Positions 8,039 through 16,374 of a stretch of DNA of 64,000 nt are shown one piece after another. The DNA comes from Curtobacterium sp. MCJR17_020 (lineage in GTDB: Bacteria; Actinomycetota; Actinomycetes; Actinomycetales; Microbacteriaceae). Position 1 is the first letter of the stretch. Every line of letters begins with the position of its first letter. A program made the translations under genes and the position numbers. Below the pieces are notes generated by a model. That model worked only from the letters and a program-made list of their open reading frames with translations, was not told the DNA's origin and searched no databases. The DNA is taken from positions 1,240,001 to 1,304,000 of the forward strand of contig NZ_CP126260.1 of assembly GCF_003234365.2 (NCBI RefSeq), in the 5' to 3' direction.

Positions 8039-9550
8039 CTACTCGACCTCGGGCAGTCGCACCGTGACCTCGAGTCCGCCGGAGCGCACGTTCCGCAGCG
8101 ACGCCGTCCCACCGGCGCGCTCGGCCACCGCGCGGACGATCGCGAGCCCCAGCCCGGATCCACCTGGCAGGGCGATCGCACCGGTGGCCGGATCGGGGTT
8201 CGGGCGCGACTTCCGGGCCTCGTCCGGTCGGGTGAACCGGTCGAACGCGACCGGGATGAACGACTCGGGGACGCCGGGGCCGTCGTCGGTGACCTGCAGG
8301 ACGCCCTCGCCCCCGGTGCTGCGCCAGGAGACGAAGATGCCGCCGCCGCGGGGGAGCGCCGACACCGCGTTGCCCGCGATGTTCGTGACGAGCTGCGCCA
8401 TGCCGCCGGTGTCGAGCCGGTAGCGGGGTTCGTGGGTCCCACCGCCGATACCGGGCCCGGAGCCACCGACGGCCACCGGTGCCTCGAGGTCGAAGTCGAC
8501 GGTGACGTCCTTGGCCGACGCGATGAGTCGGACCCGGTCGACGGCCGCCATGACCTCGTCACCGAGGTCGGACCAGCCGGTCTCCGGGCGCTGGTCGCCG
8601 TCGTGTTCCCGCCGTTCGGACTCCTCGATCCGGGACAGCGCGAGGAGGTCGTTCGCCAGCCGGGACAGCCGGGCGACGCTGTGCTTGGCGCGCTCGATGT
8701 GCGCGGCCAGGGCAGCGGCGTCGTCACCGTCCAGCGACGCCAGGTCGAGCTGCGTGGTGAGGATGGCGAGCGGTGTGCGGAGCTCGTGGCTGGCGTCGGA
8801 CACCATCTGCCGCTCCCGCTCGGTGGCCTGGCGCGTGCGGGCGAGGAAGGCGTTGAGGGTCGTGGCGAGGGACGCGAGTTCGTCCTGCGCGGGGCCGACG
8901 GGCAGCTCGGCCCGTTCGGGCGCGACGGACAGCCGCTCGGCCTCACGGCGCATGCGGTTGACGGGGCGGAGGGCCGCGGTCGCCAGGATCCACGAAGCGA
9001 CGCCGAAGGCGAGCAGGATCGCGACGCCGGTGAGCGACAGGGTCGAGGTGAGGTCGTCGACCACGATCGCCTCGGCCTGCGAGTTCCTGGCGGCGACGAC
9101 CGTCCACCGGCCGGCCTGGTTCACGGGGTGTTCGACGACCACGCGGTACTCGGACCCGGACACCCGGATGATCGAAGTGCCGGCCGGTGTGGAGGTCAGG
9201 CTGCCGAGGGCGCTCTCCACCCGGGTGGGCATCGTCGAGAGCACGATGTCGCCGGACGGTGAGACCACGGCGACGAGCTGCGCGTTGCCCGGCGGGGACA
9301 GATCGGGATCGCTGTCCACCTCGAGCGTGGCGACGTACGGGTCGGCGTCGGCGTCGAGCAGGGTCCGGGTCGCACTCGCGACGACGCTGACCACCTGGAA
9401 CCGCATCACCAGCACGAGCAGCACGATCACGACCGCGGCGATCGCCGTCGAGCCGATCGTGATACGTGCCCGCAGGGACAGCAGGCGCAGGGGGCGGACC
9501 AGACCGCGTCGTGGGCGGTCCGGCGCCGGGCGAGCGGAGGCCCCGCTCAC
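8039..9550 (-). CDS. Sensor histidine kinase
   Basis: A 503-residue membrane histidine kinase. TM1 lies at about 29-51 and TM2 at about 171-194, around an extracytoplasmic sensor domain of about 120 residues with no recognised ligand fold. HAMP follows (RPVNRMRREAERLS). The HisKA box SHELRTPLAIL puts the phospho-acceptor at His255, and the HATPase domain has NIAGNAVSAL, DDGPGVPE and GSGLGLAIV. The GTG start (9548-9550) overlaps the regulator stop by 4 bp, so the pair is co-translated. The stimulus is unknown. It converges with dnaE2 across a 36-bp gap. Confidence 0.93.
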   Translation of the reverse strand: MSGASARPAPDRPRRGLVRPLRLLSLRARITIGSTAIAAVVIVLLVLVMRFQVVSVVASATRTLLDADADPYVATLEVDSDPDLSPPGNAQLVAVVSPSGDIVLSTMPTRVESALGSLTSTPAGTSIIRVSGSEYRVVVEHPVNQAGRWTVVAARNSQAEAIVVDDLTSTLSLTGVAILLAFGVASWILATAALRPVNRMRREAERLSVAPERAELPVGPAQDELASLATTLNAFLARTRQATERERQMVSDASHELRTPLAILTTQLDLASLDGDDAAALAAHIERAKHSVARLSRLANDLLALSRIEESERREHDGDQRPETGWSDLGDEVMAAVDRVRLIASAKDVTVDFDLEAPVAVGGSGPGIGGGTHEPRYRLDTGGMAQLVTNIAGNAVSALPRGGGIFVSWRSTGGEGVLQVTDDGPGVPESFIPVAFDRFTRPDEARKSRPNPDPATGAIALPGGSGLGLAIVRAVAERAGGTASLRNVRSGGLEVTVRLPEVE

Positions 9551-10224
9551 GCCCCGAGCAGATCCAGGCGGTACCCGCGGCCGCGCACGGTGGCGATCGC
9601 GACGGTGGCCTCGTGGGCGACGAGCTTCTTGCGGAGGTACGAGATGTACTGCTCGACGACGTTCGGGTCGACGTGCTGCGAGCCGTCCCAGACCTCTTCG
9701 AGGATCTTCGGCCGGTCGACCACGCTGCCGGCGGAGCGCGCCAGCAGGCGGAGCAGCGCGAACTCGGTCGGGCTGACGGCGACGCGCTGCCCCTTGATCG
9801 AGATGCGACGGGCCTCGGAGTCGATCGAGACGTCGCCGACCTCGATCGTGCGGGGTGCCCCGGCGGACTCGCGACGACCGAGGGCGCGGAGCCTGGCGGT
9901 GAGCTCGGCGAACGCGAACGGCTTCGTGAGGTAGTCGTCCGCGCCGGCGTCGAGGCCGAACACGCGGTCGTCCACGGCATCGCGCGCGGTGACGAGCAGG
10001 ATCCGCACGGGGTCCTCGCGCTCGCGGATGCGTCGTGCGAGCTCGAACCCGGACATGCCGGGCATCATCACGTCCACGACGGCCAGGTCGAACGCCTGCT
10101 CGCCGAGGGCGATGAGCGCCTCGACCCCGTTCTCCACCGCCGTCACGCGGTACCCCTCGGCAGCGAGACCGCGCTCCATCAGGGCACGCATCTCGTCGTC
10201 GTCCTCGACCACCAACAGCCGCAT
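9547..10224 (-). CDS. OmpR/PhoB-family response regulator
   Basis: A 225-residue regulator partnered with the downstream kinase. The receiver has VVEDDDE, phospho-acceptor Asp51 in VVDVMMPGMSG, and switch residues LLVTARD and DYLTKPF. The C-terminal winged helix (IEVGDVSIDSEARRI ... YISYLRKKL ... TVRGRGYRLD) is the OmpR type. The ATG at 10224 is preceded by GAGGAGG; an in-frame extension further upstream is rejected because it lacks family similarity. It is the first gene of a two-gene operon. Targets are unknown, and no clear direct-repeat operator was identified in its upstream region. Confidence 0.93.
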   Translation of the reverse strand: MRLLVVEDDDEMRALMERGLAAEGYRVTAVENGVEALIALGEQAFDLAVVDVMMPGMSGFELARRIREREDPVRILLVTARDAVDDRVFGLDAGADDYLTKPFAFAELTARLRALGRRESAGAPRTIEVGDVSIDSEARRISIKGQRVAVSPTEFALLRLLARSAGSVVDRPKILEEVWDGSQHVDPNVVEQYISYLRKKLVAHEATVAIATVRGRGYRLDLLGA

Positions 10225-10390
10225 AGTGGACCTCCTCGGACCCATCGTGGCATCGAACTGTCGTCGAGGGTCGATGCCCGGGCCGAACTCACTGAATCTC
10301 GTCACAGGAGCGGGTACCGTTGCTGCCAGGCCACCGGGCAGAACGGTCTGTCCCGCGTTCTAGGGACATGAGGACTTCTTGCTTCATTGG

Positions 10391-10396
10391 TAGGAT
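10391..10396 (+). promoter_or_regulatory. Candidate -10 for the 112-aa gene
   Basis: TAGGAT at 10391-10396 resembles the -10 boxes used elsewhere in this window and would leave a leader of about 47 nt before ATG 10450. No convincing -35 was seen. Confidence 0.35.
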
Positions 10397-10449
10397 CACC
10401 TGGCGGACAGCGCTTACCCGAAGGGCGGTCCGTTGCACCAGGGGGCACC

Positions 10450-10788
10450 ATGAACGACCCGATCGACCACGCGTCCGTCGACCACCCGTCCGTCGACCAC
10501 CCGGCCATCGTCCGCCTCCGCGCGGAGCTCGACGCCGCGTGGAAGGGCATCGGCGCACTCGGCCAGATGGAGGGCGTCCGCCGCGACCGCGTGGTCGCCG
10601 AACTGCGGACGGCCGTCCCCGACGTGGCGAGCCGCGCGGCGCGCGAGGTCGGCACCGAGGCGGTCGTCGCGGAGATCAGCCGGTTCGCCGACGTGGGCGT
10701 GCCCGGCACCGATCCCGCCGTGCCGGCCGCGGTGATCTGGGACGACGTCGTGCAGACGGCGGCCGAAGCCGCACGCGCCACGCGCTGA
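10450..10788 (+). CDS. Small hypothetical protein, 112 aa
   Basis: Family not recognised. The protein is soluble, Ala/Val/Asp-rich and probably helical, beginning MNDPIDHASVDHPSVDHP, where a short tandem repeat (SVDHP) is encoded by an imperfect 15-bp DNA repeat. The rest (RLRAELDAAWKGIGALGQ ... VVAELRTAVPDVASRAAREVG) looks like amphipathic helices, without Cys or metal motifs. ATG 10450 follows a GGGGGC stretch and a possible -10 at 10391. It is divergent from the response-regulator operon and converges on the FUSC gene. Its base composition matches its neighbours. Confidence 0.6.
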   Translation: MNDPIDHASVDHPSVDHPAIVRLRAELDAAWKGIGALGQMEGVRRDRVVAELRTAVPDVASRAAREVGTEAVVAEISRFADVGVPGTDPAVPAAVIWDDVVQTAAEAARATR

Positions 10789-10796
10789 CCGGCACT

Positions 10797-10868
10797 GGCA
10801 CGCCGCGCCCGACGTCGACGCCGACGCTGACGCCGACGCCGACGCCGGCACCGGCACGCCGCGCCTGA
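10797..10868. repeat. Hexamer-rich repeat between convergent genes
   Basis: GACGCC/GACGCT hexamers (GACGCCGACGCTGACGCC ...) are flanked on both sides by copies of GGCACGCCGCGC with one-base differences (GGCACTGGCACG and GGCACCGGCACG). It fills nearly all of the gap between two convergent genes. Confidence 0.7.
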
Positions 10869-10874
10869 CCGGCC

Positions 10875-11948
10875 TCAGTCGTCCTCGCCGAGCAGCTCCT
10901 CGCGCACGCGCCGGACGTCCTCGAGCAGGGCACCGATGAGCACCCAGTGCCGTGAGTTCGGTCGGACGATCTCCATCGGTGCCGTCAGCGCGGGTTCGGC
11001 GGTCGACGCTTCGGCATCGTCCGCACCGGCACCCGCGGCGGTCGACGGGTCCAGCCGCGTCGACTCGACCCGGGCGCTCAGGGCGCGGACGTCCGCGCCG
11101 ATCCGTGCCACCTCGGTCGCGATGCCGCCGACCACCGGGTCTGCGCGCAGGTCTGGTGCGGTGTTGTCGTGGATCGCCCGGGTCATGCCGGTGACGCGCG
11201 TGACCAGGACGCGCAGGTGCTCGGTGATGGCGACGTCGCGGTCGAGGATCGTGCGGTGCCGGCCGCCTCGCGGGTTCATCGTCAGGGACTCGCGAGCCGC
11301 GTTCAGTGATGCCTCGGTCTTCGCGTGCTGCTGCCGGAGCGCGCGGGCACGCACCAGGGCGTCCTGCCAGCGGTCGCGGTCCCACCCCTCGGTCAGGCCG
11401 ATCGCGACCCGTTCGAACGCCACGGCGGTGTCGCGGGCGAGTCGGGCGACGGCGAGGTGCGCGGGCTCGAGCAGGACCGGCGGGATGATCAGGGCGTTCA
11501 CGACGAGGGCGACGACCGCACCGATCACGGTCTCGAGGATCCGGTCGGCCGAGTAGTTCGGCGTGACGACCCCCGCGGTGAGCACGAGCATCCCGCTGAT
11601 GCTGACCTGGGTGGCCGAGGTCGGGGTCAGCCGGAGCACCCAGGCGATGAGGATGGCGAGCACGACCACGAGCAGGACGACCCACACCGAGTCGCCGAGC
11701 AGCAGGTGGAACCCGGTGGCGAGCAGCACGCCGAGCACGACACCGGCGCTCCGCTCGAGGCCCTTGACGAACGACTGGTTGATGCTCGGCTGCACGACGA
11801 GCAGCGCCGCGATCGCGGCGAAGGTCGGGAACGGTCCCTGGATCAGCAGCCGGCACAGCAGCACCGCCGCGACGACCGCGACCGCGGTCTTCACGACCTG
11901 CAGGAACGGCGTGCGACTGGAGCTGCGGAGACGCGCGACCGGGTTCAC
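10875..11948 (-). CDS. FUSC-family (aromatic acid exporter-like) membrane protein
   Basis: A 357-residue protein with an N-terminal half of about six membrane segments (TAVAVVAAVLLCRLLI, FAAIAALLVVQPS, GVVLGVLLATGFHLLLG, VVLLVVVLAILIAWVL, SISGMLVLTAGVV, TVIGAVVALVVNALI) and a long cytosolic helical C-terminal half. The motif VQPSINQSFVKGLERSAGVVLG is typical of FUSC/ArAE proteins, which export aromatic or other organic acids. GTG 11948 was chosen because TAGCGT (complement at 11956-11961) lies 8 nt upstream, the leaderless layout; an upstream GTG at 12014 would overlap the divergent promoter. The substrate is unknown. Confidence 0.8.
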   Translation of the reverse strand: MNPVARLRSSSRTPFLQVVKTAVAVVAAVLLCRLLIQGPFPTFAAIAALLVVQPSINQSFVKGLERSAGVVLGVLLATGFHLLLGDSVWVVLLVVVLAILIAWVLRLTPTSATQVSISGMLVLTAGVVTPNYSADRILETVIGAVVALVVNALIIPPVLLEPAHLAVARLARDTAVAFERVAIGLTEGWDRDRWQDALVRARALRQQHAKTEASLNAARESLTMNPRGGRHRTILDRDVAITEHLRVLVTRVTGMTRAIHDNTAPDLRADPVVGGIATEVARIGADVRALSARVESTRLDPSTAAGAGADDAEASTAEPALTAPMEIVRPNSRHWVLIGALLEDVRRVREELLGEDD

Positions 11949-11955
11949 CTCGACC

Positions 11956-12022
11956 ACGCTAGCCACCGCCCGCACGCCGAGCCGTGCACGAACGCGACGA
12001 AAAGGTCCGGACACGGTTGACT
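11956..12022. promoter_or_regulatory. Divergent promoters, FUSC (-) and kinase (+)
   Basis: ACGCTA at 11956-11961 is a minus-strand -10 (TAGCGT) 8 nt before the FUSC start. TTGACT at 12017-12022 is a weaker plus-strand -10 candidate 7 nt before GTG 12029. Both would give leaderless messages. Confidence 0.5.
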
Positions 12023-12028
12023 GATGTC

Positions 12029-13273
12029 GTGTGGCCCAACCATGAGCGCGTCATCCCGCAGGCCTTCGCCGGCTCCGGGACCTCCGTCGTGGCCGCGCGG
12101 GCGCACTCCGTCGAGCCGTCGGGCAACGGCTACCTGTACGGCTACGAGGTCGACACGGTCGACCGGAACGGTCAGCGCGCCACCGTCCTGACGTACGTCG
12201 ACACCGGCGGCGCGCACGACCAGAACAGTGCGATCGTCACCGATCCCGCGACCGGGGAGCCGGTCTCGGTGTGGGCGTACCCGAACGACCCGGGTCTGCC
12301 GGTGCTGCCGCAAGTGACCTACCGCGACGCGGTCGCCGAGCTCCTGACGACGCTCGGCATGCCCGTCACCGACCCGGTGCTCACGGTGGCCGCGTACCGA
12401 CCGGGCAAGCGCGCGGTGGTGCGGGTGGACGCCCCCGAGCGCACCCTGTTCCTGAAGATCGTCCGTCCGCACCGGGTCGCGCCGATCGTGAAGTCGCACG
12501 AGCAGTTCGTGGCGGCGGGCCTGCCGGTGCCCCGTGTGCTGTCCAGCCGCGGCGACGGGCTCCTCGTGCTGGAGCGGATCCGTGGCGTGCCAGCAGGCAG
12601 TCGCATCCTCGACATCGCTGACGACCCGCGCTTCGTGGCGTCGTTGGCCGCCCTGAGCGGTCGGGTCGCGACCGTCCCGATGACCCAGCAGGCCCGTGCC
12701 GACGCGATGGACCACGCCGACTGGCACCGCCGCACGCTCATCGCCGCGTTGCCGCAGGACGCCGACGAGATCGACCGCCTGTACGACGCCATCGGCCGCC
12801 GGTCGATCGGCTGGACGAGCGCGACGAAGCAGGTCGTGCACGGCGACCTGCACCTCGAGCAGGTCTTCGTCGACGAGGACGAGCCCTGGCGCATCTCCGG
12901 GCTCCTGGACATCGACACCGCGGGGTGGGGCTTCCCGGTCCGCGACATCGGCGCGGTCGTCGCCCACCTGGTCGTCACCGGCCTCTGGCACCGGTCGCGC
13001 GGAGACGCCGACCGCGGAGCCGCGGCCGAGCGCCTCGCCGACGCGATCGCGCGCGACTGGGTCGCCCGCAACCCGCGCGAGGCCGACCGCATCGGGCCCG
13101 CCATCGGCGCCCAGCTGCTCGCCCACGCCGGCGGTCAGGCGACCACCGGCTCCGCGAACGGCATCCAGACCGCCGAGCAGCTCCTCGCGGCGACCCGGGC
13201 CGCGTTGGCCGAGGCGGCTCCGGTCCTGCCGGCGGCCGGCCTGGTCCGCCCGCGGTCCGCACCCCGCGTCTGA
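12029..13273 (+). CDS. Aminoglycoside phosphotransferase/maltokinase-like kinase
   Basis: A 414-residue protein with the APH/choline-kinase fold. ATP-site Lys lies in RTLFLKIVRP, the catalytic loop is VVHGDLHLEQVF, and the Mg motif is GLLDIDTAGWG. Gln replaces the usual Asn at the end of the HGDLH loop, as in maltokinases (HGDxHLGQ). An N-terminal cap of about 120 residues (NGYLYGYEVDTVDRNGQRATV) precedes the kinase, again maltokinase-like. A small-molecule kinase is a firm inference; sugar or antibiotic substrate is not decidable here. GTG 12029 is preferred for its upstream hexamer; a GTG at 11984 is the alternative. Convincing antibiotic-resistance context is absent. Confidence 0.75.
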   Translation: MWPNHERVIPQAFAGSGTSVVAARAHSVEPSGNGYLYGYEVDTVDRNGQRATVLTYVDTGGAHDQNSAIVTDPATGEPVSVWAYPNDPGLPVLPQVTYRDAVAELLTTLGMPVTDPVLTVAAYRPGKRAVVRVDAPERTLFLKIVRPHRVAPIVKSHEQFVAAGLPVPRVLSSRGDGLLVLERIRGVPAGSRILDIADDPRFVASLAALSGRVATVPMTQQARADAMDHADWHRRTLIAALPQDADEIDRLYDAIGRRSIGWTSATKQVVHGDLHLEQVFVDEDEPWRISGLLDIDTAGWGFPVRDIGAVVAHLVVTGLWHRSRGDADRGAAAERLADAIARDWVARNPREADRIGPAIGAQLLAHAGGQATTGSANGIQTAEQLLAATRAALAEAAPVLPAAGLVRPRSAPRV

Positions 13274-13775
13274 CGGCTCGCCTCTGCCGGCCCGCGTCGA
13301 CGGGGTGGACGCGCCCGGCGTCGGACGGGAGGCGCGTGGCGGCCCCGCACCGTGCCTCCCGGCCGTCACGCGGGGCGTTCCAGGAGGCGCGACGCGCGCG
13401 GGCGACGTGGAGTCGCCTCTGTCGGGGGTCGGGGAGTAAACTGAGCGCGCACGCACCGCGTTCCCGCGTGCCGCGTCGATTCCGGACGCAGCCGTCGATC
13501 ACTTGATCGACGCGGGAACCGGGCCGTGACCGCCCCGCGGGGGCGTCACGTGCGTGTGACGACGCCGGATCCCGGCGCGGACCGTCGCACCCGGCGCCGA
13601 GCAGGCGCTCGCGGTGGAACGGTCCGCGGGACTCCACCGGACGTCCCGAAGCGGGGACCGGCGATGCGGTGGGCCACGGTGGCCCGCAGCCGAACCGGAG
13701 CCGTGTCAGGCCCCGGTGCAGGACTTCCGCCCCACGGGCGGCTCGCCCCGATGCGTGGGCGGAACAGGAGGAGCG
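13274..13775. other. 502-bp non-coding region with structured DNA
   Basis: No gene is supported here. It holds a GGGAGGC-type palindrome (13324-13363), a possible -10 around GAGTAAACT near 13435, the inverted pair GTTCCCGC/GCGGGAAC enclosing GTCGATCA-CT-TGATCGAC (13494-13511), and a GC-rich stretch up to the helicase ribosome site. The second half could be a long structured 5' leader for the helicase or a small RNA; only the inverted repeats support this. Confidence 0.5.
13324..13363. repeat. GGGAGGC palindrome, copy A (family 1)
   Basis: GGGAGGCGCG (13327-13336) pairs with CGTGCCTCCC (13351-13360) with one wobble. It lies after the kinase gene and before the helicase, and may act as a terminator. 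It shares the arm core with copies at 24511, 34606, 52017, 59151 and 61979. Confidence 0.7.
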
Positions 13776-15902
13776 TTGGCTCGATCAGGCACCCGGCGAG
13801 CTGCCGGCGGGACGCGGACCGCGTCACGTCGGACGAGGCCGCTGGACAACGACGGCGTGATCCCCGTCCTCGCCCGCGCGGTGCGCGAGGTCGAGGCGGC
13901 GGCGCAGCGCGGACCGCTCAAGGCGACGAACCGGACGAAGTTCCAGGCCGTCGCACTGCTCATGCGCGAAGAGCGCGCACGGGTGAAGGGCGACACCGAC
14001 CTCACCGACTCGCAGCGTGCCGAGCAGCTCAAGCGGCTGGACGGCGTGGCGACGATCCTCGCGAAGACCGCGGCCCGCGACACCAGCGTCATCCAGCTGC
14101 TCGCGGAAGAGGTGCAGGTCTCCGAGGCGACCCGCGCCGTCAAGCGCGACATGATGATCGCCGGCGGCATGGAGCTGCAGCCGGAGGACCTCGTCATCGC
14201 GGCCGAGCCCACCCCGGTCGCCGAGACCCCGGTGCGCGCGGTCACCCCGCAGGCGGTCGTGCAGCGTCAGCTCGCCAACCCGTTCCTGCCGCCGGACTTC
14301 GCGCTCGCCGACCAGCCCGTCGCGCACCCGCGTCGCCTGGCGAACTGGGAGCTCTTCGGTCCGCTGTTCAAGTCGTTCGAGTACGGCGCAGGCGGGGGAA
14401 CGGCGACGATGCCGCTGCCCGAGCCGACGTCGCTGCACTCCCGCTCCGGCACCACGCTGATGAAGCACCAGGCCGAACTGGTCGCCGCCGCGTCGCAGGG
14501 CCACCGCACGTTCCTGCTCGCCGACGAGCCGGGCCTCGGCAAGACGGCGCAGTCGCTGCTCGCCGCCGACGCTGCGAACGCGTTCCCGCTGCTCGTCGTC
14601 GTGCCGAACGTCGTCAAGACGAACTGGGCGCGCGAAGCCGAGCGCTGGGTGCCGAACCACCGCGCCACCGTCATCCACGGGGACGGCAACGACCTCGACG
14701 GGTTCGCCGACATCATCATCGTGAACTACGAGATCCTCGACCGGCACGCGGGCTGGCTCGGCGGCTTCGGCTTCAAGGGCATGGTCGTCGACGAGGCGCA
14801 CTTCATCAAGAACAAGGACTCGCAGCGCGCCCGCTTCGTGCTGCAGATCGCCGATCGCATCCGGCAGCGCACCGCAGCACCGCTGCTCATGGCGCTGACG
14901 GGCACCCCGCTCATCAACTCGGTCGAGGACTTCCGCACCATCTGGGAGTACCTCGGCTGGATCGACGACAAGAAGCCCCGCGCGAAGCTCATGAACGAGC
15001 TCGAGGAGATCGGGCTGACCCCCGCCGACCAGGGCTTCTTCGTCGAGGCTCGTCGTGCCGTCATCGACCAGGGCATCGTCCGACGCCGCAAGGTCGACGT
15101 CGCCGCGGACATCCCGGCCCGCCGGATCGCCGACATCCCCGTCGAGCTCGACGGCGACGAGGGTCGCTCCATCCGCGACGCCGAGCGCGAGCTCACCGCC
15201 AAGCTCGTCCGCCGGTACCACCAGGCGCTCGACGCCCGCACCGGGCAGGACCCGGTCGTCGGCATCGACCACAAGCTCGTCCGGCAGGTCGCCCGCTGGG
15301 AGCTCGAGGACCAGGACGCCTCGTCGACCGGCGAGAACGTGTTCTCGATGGTCCGACGCATCGGCCGCGCCAAGGCCCAGCTCGCAGCCGACTACGCCGC
15401 GCAGCTCGCGTCGAACGTCGGCAAGGTCGTGTTTTTCGCCAAGCACCTCGACGTGATGGACCAGGCGGAAGAGGTCTTCGCTCGACGGGGCCTGCGCACC
15501 GCCACGATCCGCGGCGACCAGACGGCCACGCAGCGCACGGCGCAGATCGACTCGTTCGTGAACGACCCCGATGTCGCCGTGATCGTCTGCTCGCTCACCG
15601 CGGCCGGCGTGGGTCTGAACCTGCAGGTGGCGTCCAACGTCGTGCTCGCCGAGCTGTCGTGGACGAGCGCTGAGCAGACCCAGGCGATCGACCGTGTGCA
15701 CCGCATCGGGCAGGAAGAGCCCGTCACCGCGTGGCGCATCATCGCCGCGCAGACGATCGACACGAAGATCGCCGAGCTCATCGACTCGAAGGCGTCCCTG
15801 GCCGCCCGCGCGCTCGACGGATCGGACGAGGAACTCGTCGACTCCGGCGACATCCAGCTCGACGCCATGTCCGCGCTGCTGACCGAGGCGCTCGGGGGCT
15901 AG
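13776..15902 (+). CDS. SNF2-type DEAD/DEAH helicase
   Basis: A 708-residue superfamily 2 (SNF2/Swi2-like) ATPase that should translocate on double-stranded DNA to remodel protein-DNA complexes. The N-terminal about 230 residues are helical and unassigned. Walker A is DEPGLGKT (about residue 250), Walker B VVDEAHFIKN, motif III MALTGTPLIN, and the C-terminal RecA lobe has VVFFAKHLDVMDQ, GVGLNLQVAS and the Q-R motif TQAIDRVHRIGQ. TTG 13776 is taken as the start because AGGAGGAG precedes it at 13766-13773. Open sequence upstream to 13614 is low-complexity Arg/Gly and was rejected. It is smaller than RapA, lacks its RNA-polymerase-binding modules, and has no nuclease domain. Confidence 0.88.
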   Translation: MARSGTRRAAGGTRTASRRTRPLDNDGVIPVLARAVREVEAAAQRGPLKATNRTKFQAVALLMREERARVKGDTDLTDSQRAEQLKRLDGVATILAKTAARDTSVIQLLAEEVQVSEATRAVKRDMMIAGGMELQPEDLVIAAEPTPVAETPVRAVTPQAVVQRQLANPFLPPDFALADQPVAHPRRLANWELFGPLFKSFEYGAGGGTATMPLPEPTSLHSRSGTTLMKHQAELVAAASQGHRTFLLADEPGLGKTAQSLLAADAANAFPLLVVVPNVVKTNWAREAERWVPNHRATVIHGDGNDLDGFADIIIVNYEILDRHAGWLGGFGFKGMVVDEAHFIKNKDSQRARFVLQIADRIRQRTAAPLLMALTGTPLINSVEDFRTIWEYLGWIDDKKPRAKLMNELEEIGLTPADQGFFVEARRAVIDQGIVRRRKVDVAADIPARRIADIPVELDGDEGRSIRDAERELTAKLVRRYHQALDARTGQDPVVGIDHKLVRQVARWELEDQDASSTGENVFSMVRRIGRAKAQLAADYAAQLASNVGKVVFFAKHLDVMDQAEEVFARRGLRTATIRGDQTATQRTAQIDSFVNDPDVAVIVCSLTAAGVGLNLQVASNVVLAELSWTSAEQTQAIDRVHRIGQEEPVTAWRIIAAQTIDTKIAELIDSKASLAARALDGSDEELVDSGDIQLDAMSALLTEALGG

Positions 15903-15925
15903 TTCCGCGGCTGTTCCGGCCGCTC

Positions 15926-15987
15926 AACACCGGTGTTCGCACTTCGAACCGCGTCATGCGCGTGTTCGGAGCGGGAACACCGGTGTT
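15926..15987. repeat. Duplicated 12-bp palindrome AACACCGGTGTT
   Basis: The perfect palindrome AACACCGGTGTT occurs at 15926-15937 and again at 15976-15987, 50 bp apart, between the convergent helicase and mycoredoxin genes. The region in between contains GTTCG/CGAAC pairs. It could be a dimeric-regulator site or paired termination structure; no regulator is assigned. Confidence 0.6.
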
Positions 15988-15992
15988 TTGCC

Positions 15993-16016
15993 GCGTCGCC
16001 GCGTCGCCGCGTCGCC
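15993..16016. repeat. 8-bp microsatellite GCGTCGCC x3
   Basis: Three exact copies of GCGTCGCC lie in tandem just beyond the mycoredoxin 3' end. Confidence 0.8.
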
Positions 16017-16033
16017 GCGCCAGGCGGCGTCGC

Positions 16034-16306
16034 TCAGATGCGGGACTGCACCTCGGCCAGCGACGGGTTCGTCGCCGTGGTGCCGTCGGGGAACACGAGC
16101 GTCGGAACGGTCTGGTTGCCGCCGTTGACCTCGGCGACGAGTTCCGCCGTGCCCGGTGTCTGCTCGATGTCGACCTCGGTGAAGGGCACGCCGGCCTTCG
16201 CCATCTGGTTCTTCAACCGGGCGCAGTAGCCGCACCACGTGGTCGTGAACATCGTGACGCCGCCGGCTTCGGGGGTGAACTGCTCGCGGGTGATCGTGTC
16301 GCTCAT
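16034..16306 (-). CDS. Mycoredoxin (glutaredoxin-like, CGYC)
   Basis: A 90-residue thioredoxin-fold protein with active site TTTWCGYCARLK. The W-C-G-Y-C motif and small size match actinobacterial mycoredoxin-1, which reduces mycothiol mixed disulfides. The cis-Pro loop is QTVPTLVF and the C-terminal helix is SLAEVQSRI. The mycothiol partner is inferred from the phylum. ATG 16306 lies 7 nt after TAGCCT (complement 16313-16318), suggesting a leaderless message. It diverges from the padR operon. Confidence 0.9.
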   Translation of the reverse strand: MSDTITREQFTPEAGGVTMFTTTWCGYCARLKNQMAKAGVPFTEVDIEQTPGTAELVAEVNGGNQTVPTLVFPDGTTATNPSLAEVQSRI

Positions 16307-16312
16307 GGCGTC

Positions 16313-16367
16313 AGGCTAACCCCGCTTTCTGGACGCCCTTGACGTGCTTATCCGATATAGCTAGGTT
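16313..16367. promoter_or_regulatory. Divergent promoters of mycoredoxin and padR
   Basis: Minus strand: TAGCCT (complement at 16313-16318), 7 nt from the mycoredoxin start. Plus strand: TTGACG (16339-16344), 17-bp spacer, TAGGTT (16362-16367), 8 nt before padR ATG. The AT-rich CCGATATAGC inside the spacer is a plausible PadR binding region. Confidence 0.65.
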
Positions 16368-16374
16368 AAGCCGC

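Noticed and set aside
11984..12028. GTG 11984 as start of the kinase gene
   Set aside because: No ribosome site or -10 precedes it, whereas TTGACT lies 7 nt before GTG 12029; kept only as an alternative.
12029..13273. Aminoglycoside resistance gene
   Set aside because: The kinase fold is clear, but the Gln in the catalytic loop and N-terminal cap favour a maltokinase-like housekeeping kinase; no resistance context.
13614..13775. Upstream in-frame extension of the helicase
   Set aside because: Composition is low-complexity Arg/Gly, and the ribosome site AGGAGGAG points to TTG 13776.
15055..15456. Alternative frame within the SNF2 helicase
   Set aside because: Ser/Arg/Pro-rich shadow with no domain; the helicase motifs run through it.
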